Positions 16,548 to 25,335 are shown, numbered from the stretch's first letter. The stretch is 64,000 nucleotides of DNA from Bhargavaea massiliensis (GCF_018390575.1 NZ_JAHBCJ010000001.1:434001-498000), one strand, 5' to 3'. Made by a program: numbers and translations. The notes: generated by a model from the sequence alone, not told the origin.

Positions 16548-17906
16548 ATGGTTGCTGATATTCGTCCAGAACAGATGACAATCGCCCTGATCCGGCAGCT
16601 GAAGGAAGGCGACCGGACGGGTTTTTTAAAGCTGTTTCTGGATTTGCGCCCCTATGACCAGGCGGTGCAATATATGGAGATCCCAAAAAAGCATCACCAG
16701 CTGATCCTGGAATGGCTTGACCTCCCGACCATTACGGAGATGCTGCCGTATCTGAAGCCGGACGAGCAGATTGAATTCATTAGGTCGCTGGACCCCGACA
16801 AGGCTATTCCGGTACTTGACTTGATGCAAAACGATGACCTTGCAGCGATGCTGACAGACCTCTCGCCGGAGGAGATCGACCGGCTGACCGGCCAGATGCT
16901 CAAGGAGGAAGCGGAAAGCGTCCGCAAGATCCTCGATTATCCGGCGGAGACGGCCGGACGCATCATGACCAACCGGTATGTCTGGGTGCATGAGGACTAT
17001 ACGGTCGGGCAGACGGTCGAAAAGCTGAAAAACTACAGCGACTACGCGGAATACCTGAACTATACATACGTCATCAACAGCGACAAGCAGCTGGTAGGCG
17101 TTTTGTCGTACCGCCAGCTGCTGCTTACCGATGCGGACACGCCCGTCCGCGACATCATGTACCGCCGCGTCATTTCGGCGAACGCGCGGACAGACCAGGA
17201 AGTCGTCGCCAAACAGTTTGCACGATATGATTTCGTCTCGATTCCCGTCACGGATGATGACAATGTCCTTGTCGGCATCATCACCGTTGACGACGTGATC
17301 GACGTCATCGTCCAGGAGGCGGATGAAGACATCGAGATGCTGATGGCGAGCGGTAAGCAGATCGATTTCCGGACCAAACCGGTAACAGCCGCCATGAGGC
17401 GCCTGCCGTGGCTGATCCTGCTTCTCTTTATCGGTCTCGTTTCAGGAAGCATCATCAGCGGATTCGAGGACACGCTCAGCCAGGTGGTCGCCCTCGCGTT
17501 CTTTATGCCGCTCATTGCCGGAATGACCGGTAACACCGGGACGCAGTCACTGTCGATCATCGTCCGCGGCCTTGCGACAGAGGACCTGGATATGAAGACG
17601 GCCATCAAAGTCGTTTTACGGGAACTCCTGGTTGGGGTCATCATCGGAATCGTCTGCGGTGTACTCATCTCGGTCATTGCGTATATTTGGCAGGGCAGCT
17701 TCGTTCTCGGCATCGTCGTCGGTTCATCACTCATTATCACGCTGATCATCGGGACGCTCGCGGGCACGGTCATCCCGCTCGTCCTGAGCCGTTTCAAGTT
17801 CGACCCGGCAGTGGCAAGCGGCCCCCTCATCACAACTGTCAACGATATCCTGTCGCTCCTGATCTACTTCGGGATTGCGACGATGTTCCTGAACTACCTG
17901 ACATAA
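16548..17906 (+). CDS. mgtE: Magnesium transporter MgtE
   Basis: A Mg2+ channel gated by intracellular Mg2+. The order is an N-terminal helical MgtE_N domain, two CBS domains (about residues 135-255) and five membrane segments in the last 180 residues, with the pore motif PLIAGMTGNTGTQS. The ATG at 16548 is preferred over the one at 16542 because AAGGAGG ends at 16539, which gives a spacing of 8 rather than 2. No Mg2+ riboswitch was recognised in the 160-base upstream gap. Confidence 0.95.
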   Translation: MVADIRPEQMTIALIRQLKEGDRTGFLKLFLDLRPYDQAVQYMEIPKKHHQLILEWLDLPTITEMLPYLKPDEQIEFIRSLDPDKAIPVLDLMQNDDLAAMLTDLSPEEIDRLTGQMLKEEAESVRKILDYPAETAGRIMTNRYVWVHEDYTVGQTVEKLKNYSDYAEYLNYTYVINSDKQLVGVLSYRQLLLTDADTPVRDIMYRRVISANARTDQEVVAKQFARYDFVSIPVTDDDNVLVGIITVDDVIDVIVQEADEDIEMLMASGKQIDFRTKPVTAAMRRLPWLILLLFIGLVSGSIISGFEDTLSQVVALAFFMPLIAGMTGNTGTQSLSIIVRGLATEDLDMKTAIKVVLRELLVGVIIGIVCGVLISVIAYIWQGSFVLGIVVGSSLIITLIIGTLAGTVIPLVLSRFKFDPAVASGPLITTVNDILSLLIYFGIATMFLNYLT

Positions 17907-17912
17907 GAACAG

Positions 17913-17955
17913 CAAAAACCGCCGGACACCCATTACGGGGGCTCAGCGGTTTTTG
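17913..17955 (+). terminator. Terminator of mgtE
   Basis: AAAAACCGC pairs with GCGGTTTTT around a central hairpin, seven bases after the stop; A-run and T-run on both sides would allow use in both directions. Confidence 0.8.
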
Positions 17956-18009
17956 TGTTTTTATCATCAGAATCAAACGAGCAGCTCACATCCCCTCCGG
18001 CGGGTAATG

Positions 18010-18453
18010 TCAGCTGCTTTCATCCTGGCCTGTCTTGGCAATTAGCTGTTCAATCAGTCCGTTCAGCCGCTCAATGTCGGGCGACGGCTGCCGGTCCAGT
18101 TTCTTCGTTAGCTCATCGATCTGCTTTTGCATCTGGTCCATCTGCTGCTGCCTCTGCTGTTCCTGTTGGTCGGACAGCAGTTTCTTCAGATCATCCAGCT
18201 GTTGCTGGAATTACGCATGCAGCTGGTCCTCCTGCTCCGACTCGATGCGGGCTTCCTCTATGGCAATGGCGGCGCCGATCGCTGCAAGCGTATCACCGAT
18301 CGCTGCAAGGATTCCGCCAAATAGTCCGATTGCGGCTCCACGGCTGACCGAGCCGCCCGAATTATTGCCGCCATTACCAGCCTGGTTTTGTTGGCTTGGC
18401 GGGTATTGAAGGCCTCCGCCATTCTGAAAGGGAGGTTCCTGCCACATATCCAT
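18010..18453 (-). pseudogene. Small coiled-coil protein gene interrupted by an in-frame TAA
   Basis: One frame runs from an ATG at 18453 (or 18447, better spaced from GGGGGAGAG) to a TGA at 18012-18010, broken only by TAA at 18213-18211 (codon 81). Before the stop the product has a Gln/Asn/Gly-rich N-terminus and a hydrophobic helix (GLFGGILAAIGDTLAAIGAA) followed by an acidic helix. After the stop the same frame continues as a Gln-rich coiled coil (FQQQLDDLKKLLSDQQEQQ). The heptad pattern crosses the stop, so TAA probably replaced a Gln codon. It could be a recent pseudogene, a sequencing error or two overlapping products. No family was recognised. Confidence 0.6.
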
Positions 18454-18560
18454 CTCTCCCCCGGTTCGCTTCCCTTTATGAGTCCACTTCTCCACTATCA
18501 TATGAACCGGGCGTGCAAATGAACCATCAGCACAACCTTTATAACACTCGCGACATTCCC

Positions 18561-19247
18561 TCAACGCTCGTAGCGGACAAACCACCCATTGCCGTCCCCG
18601 ACCAAAGCAGTTCCGGCCCAGCCAGTCCCAAGCAGCGCCTGCTGTCCGGCAATGTCATCCATCGGGATTTCCCGGGATTCCGTCCGCTGATGCTCCTGCG
18701 TCTTGAGGTCTTTAAAGAAAACATACCGGAGCTTGCCGCCGTATTTCTCCTTGAGCGCGCGGACTTCGAGGCCATGCCTGAACTTGTCCTTCAGGCTCGG
18801 GATGTTCCCCGGCATCACCGTCGAGCAAACGTAGCGATGCTTATCGGAATCGACGCGCTCCATCAGTACAAGCCCCATCAATGTCTGGAGCGAAAAGCCC
18901 CGCCACTTTGGCGACACGGCGGATATTTCCTGGTAGATGACCTTGCTGATCTCTTCCTCAGGCACACCGACATCGCGCCCAAGCCCCTCATGGTCGTTGT
19001 CGGGGACGAGCATTGCGCGCCAGGCGATCAGTTCCCCGTCAGCGTACACCCCGAGCATCTCCCCGTTGCCGTCCAGGATAAAACGGAACTCCTCCTCCGT
19101 AAGAGGCTGGAGACGCTCTTTTACTTCAAGCGCTTCGATGACTTCTTGCTGCAGCGAAAGAATCTCCGGCAGCTGCCCCGCGGTGAGTTTGCGCATATGG
19201 ATGGGCTGCCCGTTTTTCAGATTTCCTTCAAAGATGATGCTCTCCAT
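18561..19247 (-). CDS. GNAT-like N-acetyltransferase family protein
   Basis: A 228-residue soluble protein with a GNAT-like layout: a N-terminal part with RKLTAGQLPEILSLQQEV, a central strand GVYADGELIAWRAML, and a segment WRGFSLQTLMGLVLMERVDSDKHRYVCSTVMPGN resembling the acetyl-CoA loop region. The start at 19247 has AGGGA upstream; an extension to 19400 lacks a ribosome site and overlaps the next gene's promoter. The substrate is unknown. Confidence 0.65.
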   Translation of the reverse strand: MESIIFEGNLKNGQPIHMRKLTAGQLPEILSLQQEVIEALEVKERLQPLTEEEFRFILDGNGEMLGVYADGELIAWRAMLVPDNDHEGLGRDVGVPEEEISKVIYQEISAVSPKWRGFSLQTLMGLVLMERVDSDKHRYVCSTVMPGNIPSLKDKFRHGLEVRALKEKYGGKLRYVFFKDLKTQEHQRTESREIPMDDIAGQQALLGTGWAGTALVGDGNGWFVRYER

Positions 19248-19336
19248 CACGATCCCTGCCTTCCTTTCTCCATCGTACTTTACAAAGGTTGCCCTGAAAA
19301 GTATCTTTGAGATAACCATCGGAAGGGGTTGGGGAA

Positions 19337-19717
19337 ATGGGGAAAACGACAATCGGACAGATCGGCCTGCCGGCGGAGGATATCGAGCGGGCGGCTGCAT
19401 TTTACTCGGAAAAGTTGGGCCTGCCGCTCTGGTTCAAGACGGACCGAATGGCGTTTTTTGACTGCGGGTGCGTCCGGCTCATGCTGACGGTGCCTGAGCA
19501 CGAAGCCTTTGCGTCAAACGGGTCGGTCATCTACTTTAATACGGACGACATCCATTCACGTACGAAGGAATTGCAGGAAGCAGAGGTCCCGTTTATGGGT
19601 GAGCCTCACGTGGTCGCCAAGATGGACGGCATGGAAACCTGGATGGCGTTTTTCGCGGACACCGAAGGCAACCACCTTGCCCTCATGAGTGAAGTGCCTG
19701 TACGCACCGGTGAATGA
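19337..19717 (+). CDS. VOC (glyoxalase/dioxygenase) family protein
   Basis: A 126-residue protein with the paired beta-alpha-beta modules of the vicinal oxygen chelate fold: IGQIGLPAEDIERAAAFYSEKLGL at the start and FFADTEGNHLALMSEV at the end. The family covers glyoxalases, dioxygenases and fosfomycin-type resistance enzymes; nothing in the sequence fixes the substrate. Divergent from the GNAT gene and followed by a terminator. Confidence 0.85.
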   Translation: MGKTTIGQIGLPAEDIERAAAFYSEKLGLPLWFKTDRMAFFDCGCVRLMLTVPEHEAFASNGSVIYFNTDDIHSRTKELQEAEVPFMGEPHVVAKMDGMETWMAFFADTEGNHLALMSEVPVRTGE

Positions 19718-19742
19718 TGCCGGGAAGAAATAAATTCATGTA

Positions 19743-19782
19743 CCCCCATGACTATGCTCGCCGGTCATGGGGGTTCGTTCTT
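19743..19782 (+). terminator. Terminator after the VOC gene
   Basis: CCCCCATGAC (19743-19752) pairs perfectly with GTCATGGGGG (19764-19773), followed by a T-rich tail. Confidence 0.75.
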
Positions 19783-19862
19783 GCCCTTCGTGTCAATTGG
19801 CAATCATTCCGATCAGCGAGCCTCAATTCCATCCGGTCCGCCCATATGGCGGAAGATAAAAG

Positions 19863-19892
19863 TCCCCGGCCCGCCTCGTGGTCCGGGGAAAA
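19863..19892 (-). terminator. Terminator after pncA
   Basis: TCCCCGG and CCGGGGA arms flank a GC-rich loop just past the pncA stop, with ACTTTTAT following on the minus strand. Confidence 0.65.
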
Positions 19893-19897
19893 ATTGC

Positions 19898-20443
19898 TCA
19901 GACAACTTTCGCGCCGAGCGTGTTTGTGAAATGTTCCAGCGCCCATTCATGTCCTGCCGGGTTAAAACTGGCTACGGCACCTTTATGGACAGTAATGGAA
20001 AAGCCTTTGTTGTACGCATCGACCGCGGTATGGAGCACGCAAATGTCCGTGCAGACACCGACGATGTGCAGCTCGGTGATGCCCCTCTCCCGAAGCTTGA
20101 TTTCCAGGTCCGTCCCCGCAAACGCACTGTAGCGGGTCTTGTCCATATAATGGACGTTTTTGTTGTCCCGATTGGCTTCGAACACAGACTGGAGCTCGCC
20201 GTACAGATCCCGTCCTTCGGTGCCGGCGATGTTGTGCGGCGGGAACAAACGGTTTTCCGGATGGCACGTATCGCCTTCTTCATGCCGGTCGATTGCAAAA
20301 ACAACGTAGTCGCCCTGCTCCAGAAATTGCTTGGTCAGCCGGACAATTTCCCCCTCGATCGCCTGCCCGGGCTTGCCGCAGGTCAGTTTTCCGTCATCCG
20401 CGACAAAATCGATCGTGTAATCCACATTCAGCAAAGCCTTCAT
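19898..20443 (-). CDS. pncA: Nicotinamidase
   Basis: PncA hydrolyses nicotinamide to nicotinic acid in NAD salvage. The 181-residue protein has the catalytic triad D8 (NVDYTIDFV), K102 (DKTRYSAFAG) and C135 (CTDICV), and metal ligands D52, H54 and H70 (AIDRH, FPPHN). It closely follows the Bacillus subtilis PncA pattern, including GKLTCGKPG and NPAGHEWAL. I choose the ATG at 20443, seven bases after GGAAGGGG; an ATG two codons upstream is too close to that site. Confidence 0.93.
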   Translation of the reverse strand: MKALLNVDYTIDFVADDGKLTCGKPGQAIEGEIVRLTKQFLEQGDYVVFAIDRHEEGDTCHPENRLFPPHNIAGTEGRDLYGELQSVFEANRDNKNVHYMDKTRYSAFAGTDLEIKLRERGITELHIVGVCTDICVLHTAVDAYNKGFSITVHKGAVASFNPAGHEWALEHFTNTLGAKVV

Positions 20444-20523
20444 TTTCATACCCCTTCCGCTAATCACATTTACTCCCATCATATCAGGGAAGCCCATCAC
20501 CTGTCATGACACATCCGTTCAAG

Positions 20524-20550
20524 AAAAATCCCCGCCGCAGGGGCAGGGAT
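20524..20550 (-). terminator. Terminator of the CoA-transferase gene
   Basis: ATCCC and GGGAT arms with a GC-rich core are followed by TTTTTC on the minus strand, 10-35 bases past the stop. Confidence 0.65.
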
Positions 20551-20558
20551 GAATGAGT

Positions 20559-22082
20559 TTATTTTGCTTCGACCGTTTCCTTGTCCATCTTCATCGTACC
20601 GTGCTCAGCAAGATGCTGGTGCCAGGAAAATGCCTTTTCGAGGACGTGAGGCGTCTGGCCGCCGCGCTCGAGCGCTTCCTGATAGTACGCCCAGAGCTGC
20701 TTTTTGTAGTCAGGATGTACGCAGTTTTCGATGATGAGCGGCACGCGTTCGCGCGGTGCAAGGCCGCGGAGGTCTGCGTAACCCTGTTCCGTGACGACGA
20801 CATCGACGTCATGCTCCGTATGATCTACATGCGAGACGAACGGTACGATGCTCGAGATGTCGCCGCCTTTGGCAACCGACTTCGTGACGAAAATCGCGAG
20901 GCGCGCATTTCGGGCAAAGTCGCCGGAGCCGCCAATGCCGTTCATCATCTTCGCGCCGGAAACGTGCGTGGAGTTGACGTTGCCGTAGATGTCGAACTCA
21001 AGTGCCGTATTGATCGAGATCAGGCCGAGCCGGCGGATCACTTCAGGGTGGTTGGACATTTCCTGAGGGCGCATGATCAGCTTGTCGCGATACTGTTCAA
21101 AGTTGCCGAACACCTTCTTCATCTTCTCGTCGGAAAGCGTGATCGAGCAGCACGAAGCAAGGTCGACCTTGCCGGCATCGATTAGGTCGAATACCGCGTC
21201 CTGAAGGACTTCGGAATAGACTTCGAGGTTCTTGAACTCGGAATCGATCATGCCGTGAAGGACGGCATTCGCCACGCTGCCGATGCCCGACTGGAGTGGG
21301 GCCAGTGTTTCATCGAGACGGCCAAGCTCGATTTCATTGCGGAGGAAGTCGAGAAGATGGTCCGCCATGATTTTTGTTTCCTCATCCGGCTGGACAATCG
21401 TGGACGGTGAATCCGCCTGGTCGGTAAAGACGATCCCGCGAATCAGCTCCGGATCGACTTTGATGCCCTGCGCACCGATGCGGTCACCCGCTTTTTCAAT
21501 CGGAATCGGGCCGCGCGCCCCCTGCTTTTCCGGCTCGTAAATATCATGAATGCCTTCAAGTAGCGGAGTCTGCGCCAGGTTGATTTCCACAATGATGTTT
21601 TTGGCATGGGTGGCAAATAGGGATGAGTTGCCGACGGACGTTGTCGGAATGATCGTGCCGTCTTCCTTGACTGCGATCGCTTCGACAATGGCGAAATCAA
21701 TCGGGCCCATCACTCCGGAGCGCACCAGTTCGGCTGTATGCGAAAGATGCTGGTCAACGAAGAACATATCGCCGGCATTGATGCTCTTGCGCATCGTCGG
21801 GTCCGCCTGAAACGGAAGCCGCTTATTGACAATGCCTGCCTCGGCGAACAGCGTGTCGACATCGGATCCGAGGGATGCACCAGTGAACACATTCACTTTA
21901 AAGCCGTTTTCCTTAGCACGGTCGACCAATGCAAACGGAACCGCTTTCACGTCACCCGCACGGGTAAAGCCGCTGAGGCCGAGCGTCATGCCGTCCCCAA
22001 TCCAGGATGCTGCTTCCTCAGGCGTCACTACACGATTGCGCAACGCTTCATGTTCAATGCGATCAAGCTGGATGTTAGTCAT
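20559..22082 (-). CDS. Acetyl-CoA hydrolase/transferase family, succinate CoA-transferase
   Basis: A 507-residue class I CoA-transferase that most likely moves CoA between acetyl-CoA or succinyl-CoA and the free acid (Cat1/SucCoA:acetate type). Visible family motifs are the N-terminal GDGMTLGLSGFTRAGDVKAVP, the central GIGSVANAV, the YSEVLQD segment in the region of the catalytic glutamate, and the GGSGDFARNA and VTEQGYADLRG motifs. It lies next to a LytTR-type regulator and a cre-like site, suggesting catabolite-controlled acetate metabolism. The exact acid pair cannot be told from sequence. Confidence 0.88.
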   Translation of the reverse strand: MTNIQLDRIEHEALRNRVVTPEEAASWIGDGMTLGLSGFTRAGDVKAVPFALVDRAKENGFKVNVFTGASLGSDVDTLFAEAGIVNKRLPFQADPTMRKSINAGDMFFVDQHLSHTAELVRSGVMGPIDFAIVEAIAVKEDGTIIPTTSVGNSSLFATHAKNIIVEINLAQTPLLEGIHDIYEPEKQGARGPIPIEKAGDRIGAQGIKVDPELIRGIVFTDQADSPSTIVQPDEETKIMADHLLDFLRNEIELGRLDETLAPLQSGIGSVANAVLHGMIDSEFKNLEVYSEVLQDAVFDLIDAGKVDLASCCSITLSDEKMKKVFGNFEQYRDKLIMRPQEMSNHPEVIRRLGLISINTALEFDIYGNVNSTHVSGAKMMNGIGGSGDFARNARLAIFVTKSVAKGGDISSIVPFVSHVDHTEHDVDVVVTEQGYADLRGLAPRERVPLIIENCVHPDYKKQLWAYYQEALERGGQTPHVLEKAFSWHQHLAEHGTMKMDKETVEAK

Positions 22083-22157
22083 CGTATAATCAACCTCTTC
22101 TGAAAGTTTTAGTTGGAATTAGGAGCAAGTGATAAATTTTCTTATTCTCATTATTCC

Positions 22158-22172
22158 CTAAAACGCTTTCAA
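22158..22172 (-). promoter_or_regulatory. cre-like CcpA site upstream of the CoA-transferase gene
   Basis: TTGAAAGCGTTTTAG keeps the TGNAANCG core of the Bacillus cre consensus with two mismatches at the 3' end. It is 76-90 bases before the start codon. Confidence 0.45.
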
Positions 22173-22244
22173 GGAAGTGGTTTTTGGCCAGAAAAGCCGG
22201 TTTCATGTTTTACCTACAGAAAAATGTGACTAAAAAAGGACAAT

Positions 22245-22889
22245 TTAATATCCTAAAATCTTCCTGAAATAACTTGAATAGGATTGACTCACCGGCACGC
22301 GGTCCCCGTTGTCCATCTCCAGCAGGAATGTCGAATGGGAGTCCGGATAAATCTCCCTGATGTGATGGACGTTCACGATAAAGGAGCGGTGGCACCGGAC
22401 AAACATGTCCCTCGGAAGAACATACTCAAATTCCTGGAGCGTGTTTTTGTGGGTGCCCGTCAGGCCTTCCGTGATCACCTGCGTTTTGCGGTCTTTGACT
22501 TCAAAGTATTTGACGTCCCCAAACGGAACCGGCTTCCAGCCATCCTCGGTTTTGATGGTGACGACCGATTTGCCTTCCGTATAGGTCGGATAAACGGCGA
22601 GGACCGTTCCCTGCAGTTCTCCGTCCTTATGAAACGGCACGGCCATGCCATGGTACGGAATCCCGAATACCTGGCGGTCGATGAATTCGGATTCCTTTTG
22701 CCCTGAGGAAAGCGCCTTGTGGGCAATGGTGCCTTCTTTCACCGGATCACCCGGCCGGATTTTCAGATCGACCCGTTTGCTCGGCCGGTAATAAATATAT
22801 TGTTCGGTATCGGTGACACCGATTGAAATCTCATCAGAGAACAGTTCCCCCAACACATCCAGCAGTTCTTTTTCTGTAAACTTTGCCAC
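22245..22889 (-). CDS. LytTR-type transcriptional regulator
   Basis: A 214-residue DNA-binding protein. Residues about 112-214 are a LytTR domain (VKYFEVKDRKTQVIT, FVRCHRSFIVNVHHIREI, VPVSQSYSSYFRKIL). The N-terminal 105 residues resemble a PAS-like sensor rather than a response-regulator receiver; no phospho-Asp site is evident. It stands in tandem directly upstream of the CoA-transferase gene with 162 bases between, so it probably controls that gene; the ligand is unknown. Confidence 0.85.
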   Translation of the reverse strand: MAKFTEKELLDVLGELFSDEISIGVTDTEQYIYYRPSKRVDLKIRPGDPVKEGTIAHKALSSGQKESEFIDRQVFGIPYHGMAVPFHKDGELQGTVLAVYPTYTEGKSVVTIKTEDGWKPVPFGDVKYFEVKDRKTQVITEGLTGTHKNTLQEFEYVLPRDMFVRCHRSFIVNVHHIREIYPDSHSTFLLEMDNGDRVPVSQSYSSYFRKILGY

Positions 22890-23008
22890 TATGTCACCTT
22901 CCTCCGTTTTTCATTGTTCCCATTATTATAACGAAAACAAGTTGTGCCGCCTATATTACCGGTTTTGTTATGTATCTGGAACAAACAATCTAGTTCTTCA
23001 TGTAATTT

Positions 23009-23057
23009 AAAAACCCCCCGGAATGCCCGAAAAGGATCGGACACGTGATTTCCGGGG
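23009..23057 (-). terminator. Terminator of the flavin reductase gene
   Basis: CCCCGGAA and TTCCGGGG arms enclose a loop of about 26 bases, followed on the minus strand by TTTTTAAAT. Confidence 0.7.
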
Positions 23058-23089
23058 AGCCGGCCGGCGTTGGTTTATAAGCCAAAGCC

Positions 23090-23590
23090 TCAGTCGTAGA
23101 ACGATTCGGGAATCGCATCGAACTTTCGGCGGTGGTAGAGTAGCGGTTCTTTCCCATGGTTGTCGATATGCTTGACTTCACCGATGAGAATCCGGTGATC
23201 GCCGCCTCCGACCGTCGTGTACATGCTGCAGTGAAGGACGCCGGCAGCGCCTTTGATGATCGGCAAACCGTCTGCAGACATCTCCCAGTCGCAGTTTTTG
23301 AACCGGTCTATGCCGTGGCTTGCGAACAGGGCGCACATTTCCGCCTGGTCCGCCGCCAGGATATGAACCGCGAACTGCTTGGCGTTCGTGAATATATCGT
23401 AAGAGGAGACCCGTTTGTCGATCGACCAGAGGATCAGCATCGGGTCGAGCGACACGGACGCGAACGAATTGACCGTCATTCCGACGGGCGTACCATCCGG
23501 AGCCGTCGTTGTAATGACCGTCACGCCGGTCGGGTAATTCCCCATCACTTGTTTGAAGTCATTGACTTTTTCATTGTTCATTTCTATCAT
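23090..23590 (-). CDS. Flavin reductase family protein
   Basis: A 166-residue FMN-binding split-barrel protein of the type that supplies reduced flavin to two-component monooxygenases. Motifs are the N-terminal NYPTGVTVITT, GMTVNSFASVSLDPMLILWSI and the C-terminal GDHRILIGEV (GDH motif involved in NADH/flavin binding). The ATG at 23590 is close to its AGAGGTG site; an ATG at 23581 is an alternative. No partner monooxygenase is adjacent. Confidence 0.88.
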   Translation of the reverse strand: MIEMNNEKVNDFKQVMGNYPTGVTVITTTAPDGTPVGMTVNSFASVSLDPMLILWSIDKRVSSYDIFTNAKQFAVHILAADQAEMCALFASHGIDRFKNCDWEMSADGLPIIKGAAGVLHCSMYTTVGGGDHRILIGEVKHIDNHGKEPLLYHRRKFDAIPESFYD

Positions 23591-23681
23591 TCACCTCTTT
23601 TCCTGGTGGTGGGCTTGCAAGATTTCCATACAGCCCCACTATATCAGAACCGTCCAACAGTTTTCGACATGAATGCTTTTC

Positions 23682-23697
23682 TGTTTCACGTGAAACT
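23682..23697. promoter_or_regulatory. parS-like ParB/Spo0J binding site
   Basis: TGTTTCACGTGAAACT matches the consensus TGTTTCACGTGAAACA in 15 of 16 positions. It overlaps the end of the methyltransferase gene. Confidence 0.85.
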
Positions 23698-24303
23698 TTT
23701 GAATTGCCAGATTGAAAATCGTTCATTTGGGTTTTTCTCTGAAAGACCCGGCACAGGGACGTCCTTCAGATGGATAAATGGGGAATGGTTCTCGAGATGG
23801 CTAAGGTAATCGAGTGTCGGATAGTAGAGGATGAGATCGGCTGTCCTCGGATGTTCTTCCACTGACTTCAAAATGTTCGAGAGTACTTTGGCGAACAGGC
23901 TGACGGAAAACGGATTAAAGAAATAGAAGACATTGTCGAGGGGGTCCGCGCGGTAGGCTTCAGCCCGGGACCGGATAAAGGTGACGGAACCCTTCAGACG
24001 GTTCTTTTTCTTTATCATATACAGGTTCCGGTTTTCCAGTGCATCCAGATAAAGCTGACCGTCCATTTCCACTCCGGTCACGGATGCGCCTGTGCGATGA
24101 TTGATGTAAAAGGCCGTGCGTCCCTTGCCGCATCCGAAATCGACTACGGAACTCGTCCGGCCAATCCGGTATTCGTCCAGCAGGGCATCCAGTCCCTCGT
24201 ACGGGGTCGCCTCGTACCGGTTGTCATGGATGGAGCGCAAGCCCCAGTCCTGAACGCCTGCCGTTTGGATGCCGAGCAGCCGGTCTGTTTCATGTTCGTT
24301 CAT
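23686..24303 (-). CDS. Class I SAM-dependent methyltransferase
   Basis: A 205-residue protein with the SAM-binding motif VVDFGCGKGRTAFYI (motif I) and the acidic strand TGVEMDG after it. The post-motif segment NVFYFFNPF replaces the usual motif IV, as in small-molecule or protein methyltransferases of this general type. The start at 24303 follows GGAGG at seven bases. The substrate is unknown. The parS-like site covers its last codons. Confidence 0.8.
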   Translation of the reverse strand: MNEHETDRLLGIQTAGVQDWGLRSIHDNRYEATPYEGLDALLDEYRIGRTSSVVDFGCGKGRTAFYINHRTGASVTGVEMDGQLYLDALENRNLYMIKKKNRLKGSVTFIRSRAEAYRADPLDNVFYFFNPFSVSLFAKVLSNILKSVEEHPRTADLILYYPTLDYLSHLENHSPFIHLKDVPVPGLSEKNPNERFSIWQFKSFT

Positions 24304-24316
24304 CTGAATGCCTCCA

Positions 24317-24353
24317 ATAAAAAAACTCACCCGCTATTCGTGGATGAGTTTAT
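24317..24353 (-). terminator. Terminator of the DinB-like gene
   Basis: AAACTCATCC pairs with GGGTGAGTTT, followed by a T-run on the minus strand, immediately upstream of the methyltransferase gene. Confidence 0.75.
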
Positions 24354-24364
24354 TATATCGCACG

Positions 24365-24892
24365 TTATTGTTCGGGAGTCTTTGTCCGGCAGGCCTCCGA
24401 TTGTCCTTTCGGGATGCTGAGGGTTTCCCATTCGTTCCCTTTCAGCACCTTGGCGATGTAGACGATTTGGCCGATATGGGAGGCCACATGGCTCAAGTGG
24501 CGCTCGATCGCTTCAATTACGGTATGGCGTTCCCCGCGGATCAGGATTGTTTTCAGCAGATCCTCTTCATCCAGGCGATCCAGCGCCCCGAAAAGGGTCT
24601 GCCACCCTGCTTCGGAGATGTCCAGCAGTTCCGCCCTGGTGACCGGAACCGTTTCGAATTCCCCGTCCCGGTTTCGGTCGGGCTTTTCACCGTCGGTCGT
24701 GAGGAAGTCCGTCCATCTGGAAATCATATTTCCTGACAGATGGCGGACAATCACCGCAATGCTGTTGGACTCCGGCCCCGGCACATAGTGGATGTCCTGC
24801 CCGTCAAGCTGGGCCACTGCCCGGTCCCCGAGATCTTTCAGATGATTGAACCTGCCGCGGACAGCTTTCAGGTATTCTTTACCGATGCTCAT
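24365..24892 (-). CDS. DUF1572/DinB-superfamily protein
   Basis: A 175-residue four-helix protein. The pattern SIAVIVRHLSGNMISRWTDFL followed by HTVIEAIERHLSHVASHIGQIVYIAK supplies the three metal-binding histidines of the DinB/DUF1572 fold. Members act as thiol-dependent transferases or are uncharacterised. The ATG at 24892 is internal to a longer open frame; upstream codons look unlike the family. It sits 11 bases downstream of the VOC gene and is probably co-transcribed with it. Confidence 0.8.
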   Translation of the reverse strand: MSIGKEYLKAVRGRFNHLKDLGDRAVAQLDGQDIHYVPGPESNSIAVIVRHLSGNMISRWTDFLTTDGEKPDRNRDGEFETVPVTRAELLDISEAGWQTLFGALDRLDEEDLLKTILIRGERHTVIEAIERHLSHVASHIGQIVYIAKVLKGNEWETLSIPKGQSEACRTKTPEQ

Positions 24893-24903
24893 TGCGTTCC
24901 CCC

Positions 24904-25335
24904 TCAATCGATGACGAGCATGTCCTGCCCGTCGAACTGCCAGTCGGGTCCGAAAGCGACTTCCCATACAAAGCCGTCCGGGTCCGCGAAATAGCCGGAA
25001 TAGCCGCCCCAGAAGACCCGCTCCGGCTCTTTCAGCACGGTTCCTCCGGCCTTACGGGCCTGATCCATGACGGCGTCCACTTCCTCTTCCGACTTGGCAT
25101 TAAAGGCGATCGTGATGCCGGAGAATCCGCTTTTCTGCGGAGGGTCGGCTGCATCGATGTCCTTGGCCAGTTCGTCCAGCGGATAAAGCGCCAGGCGGGT
25201 GCCGCCGTTTTTGAAAAAGACAATGCCGGGATTGTCTTCCTTGACCGAGGTTTCAAAACCCAGCCCATCCCTGTAGAAGTGGAGTGAGGCAGCCATATCA
25301 TCGACGCCGAGCGTCAGCAGATTGATGCGGTTCAT
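24904..25335 (-). CDS. VOC family protein
   Basis: A 143-residue vicinal oxygen chelate protein: INLLTLGVDDMAASLHFYRDGLGF at the start, GITIAFNAKSEEEVDAVM in the middle and GYSGYFADPDGFVWEVAFGP at the end. It overlaps the serine hydrolase gene by four bases, so the two are co-translated. Substrate not known. Confidence 0.88.
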   Translation of the reverse strand: MNRINLLTLGVDDMAASLHFYRDGLGFETSVKEDNPGIVFFKNGGTRLALYPLDELAKDIDAADPPQKSGFSGITIAFNAKSEEEVDAVMDQARKAGGTVLKEPERVFWGGYSGYFADPDGFVWEVAFGPDWQFDGQDMLVID

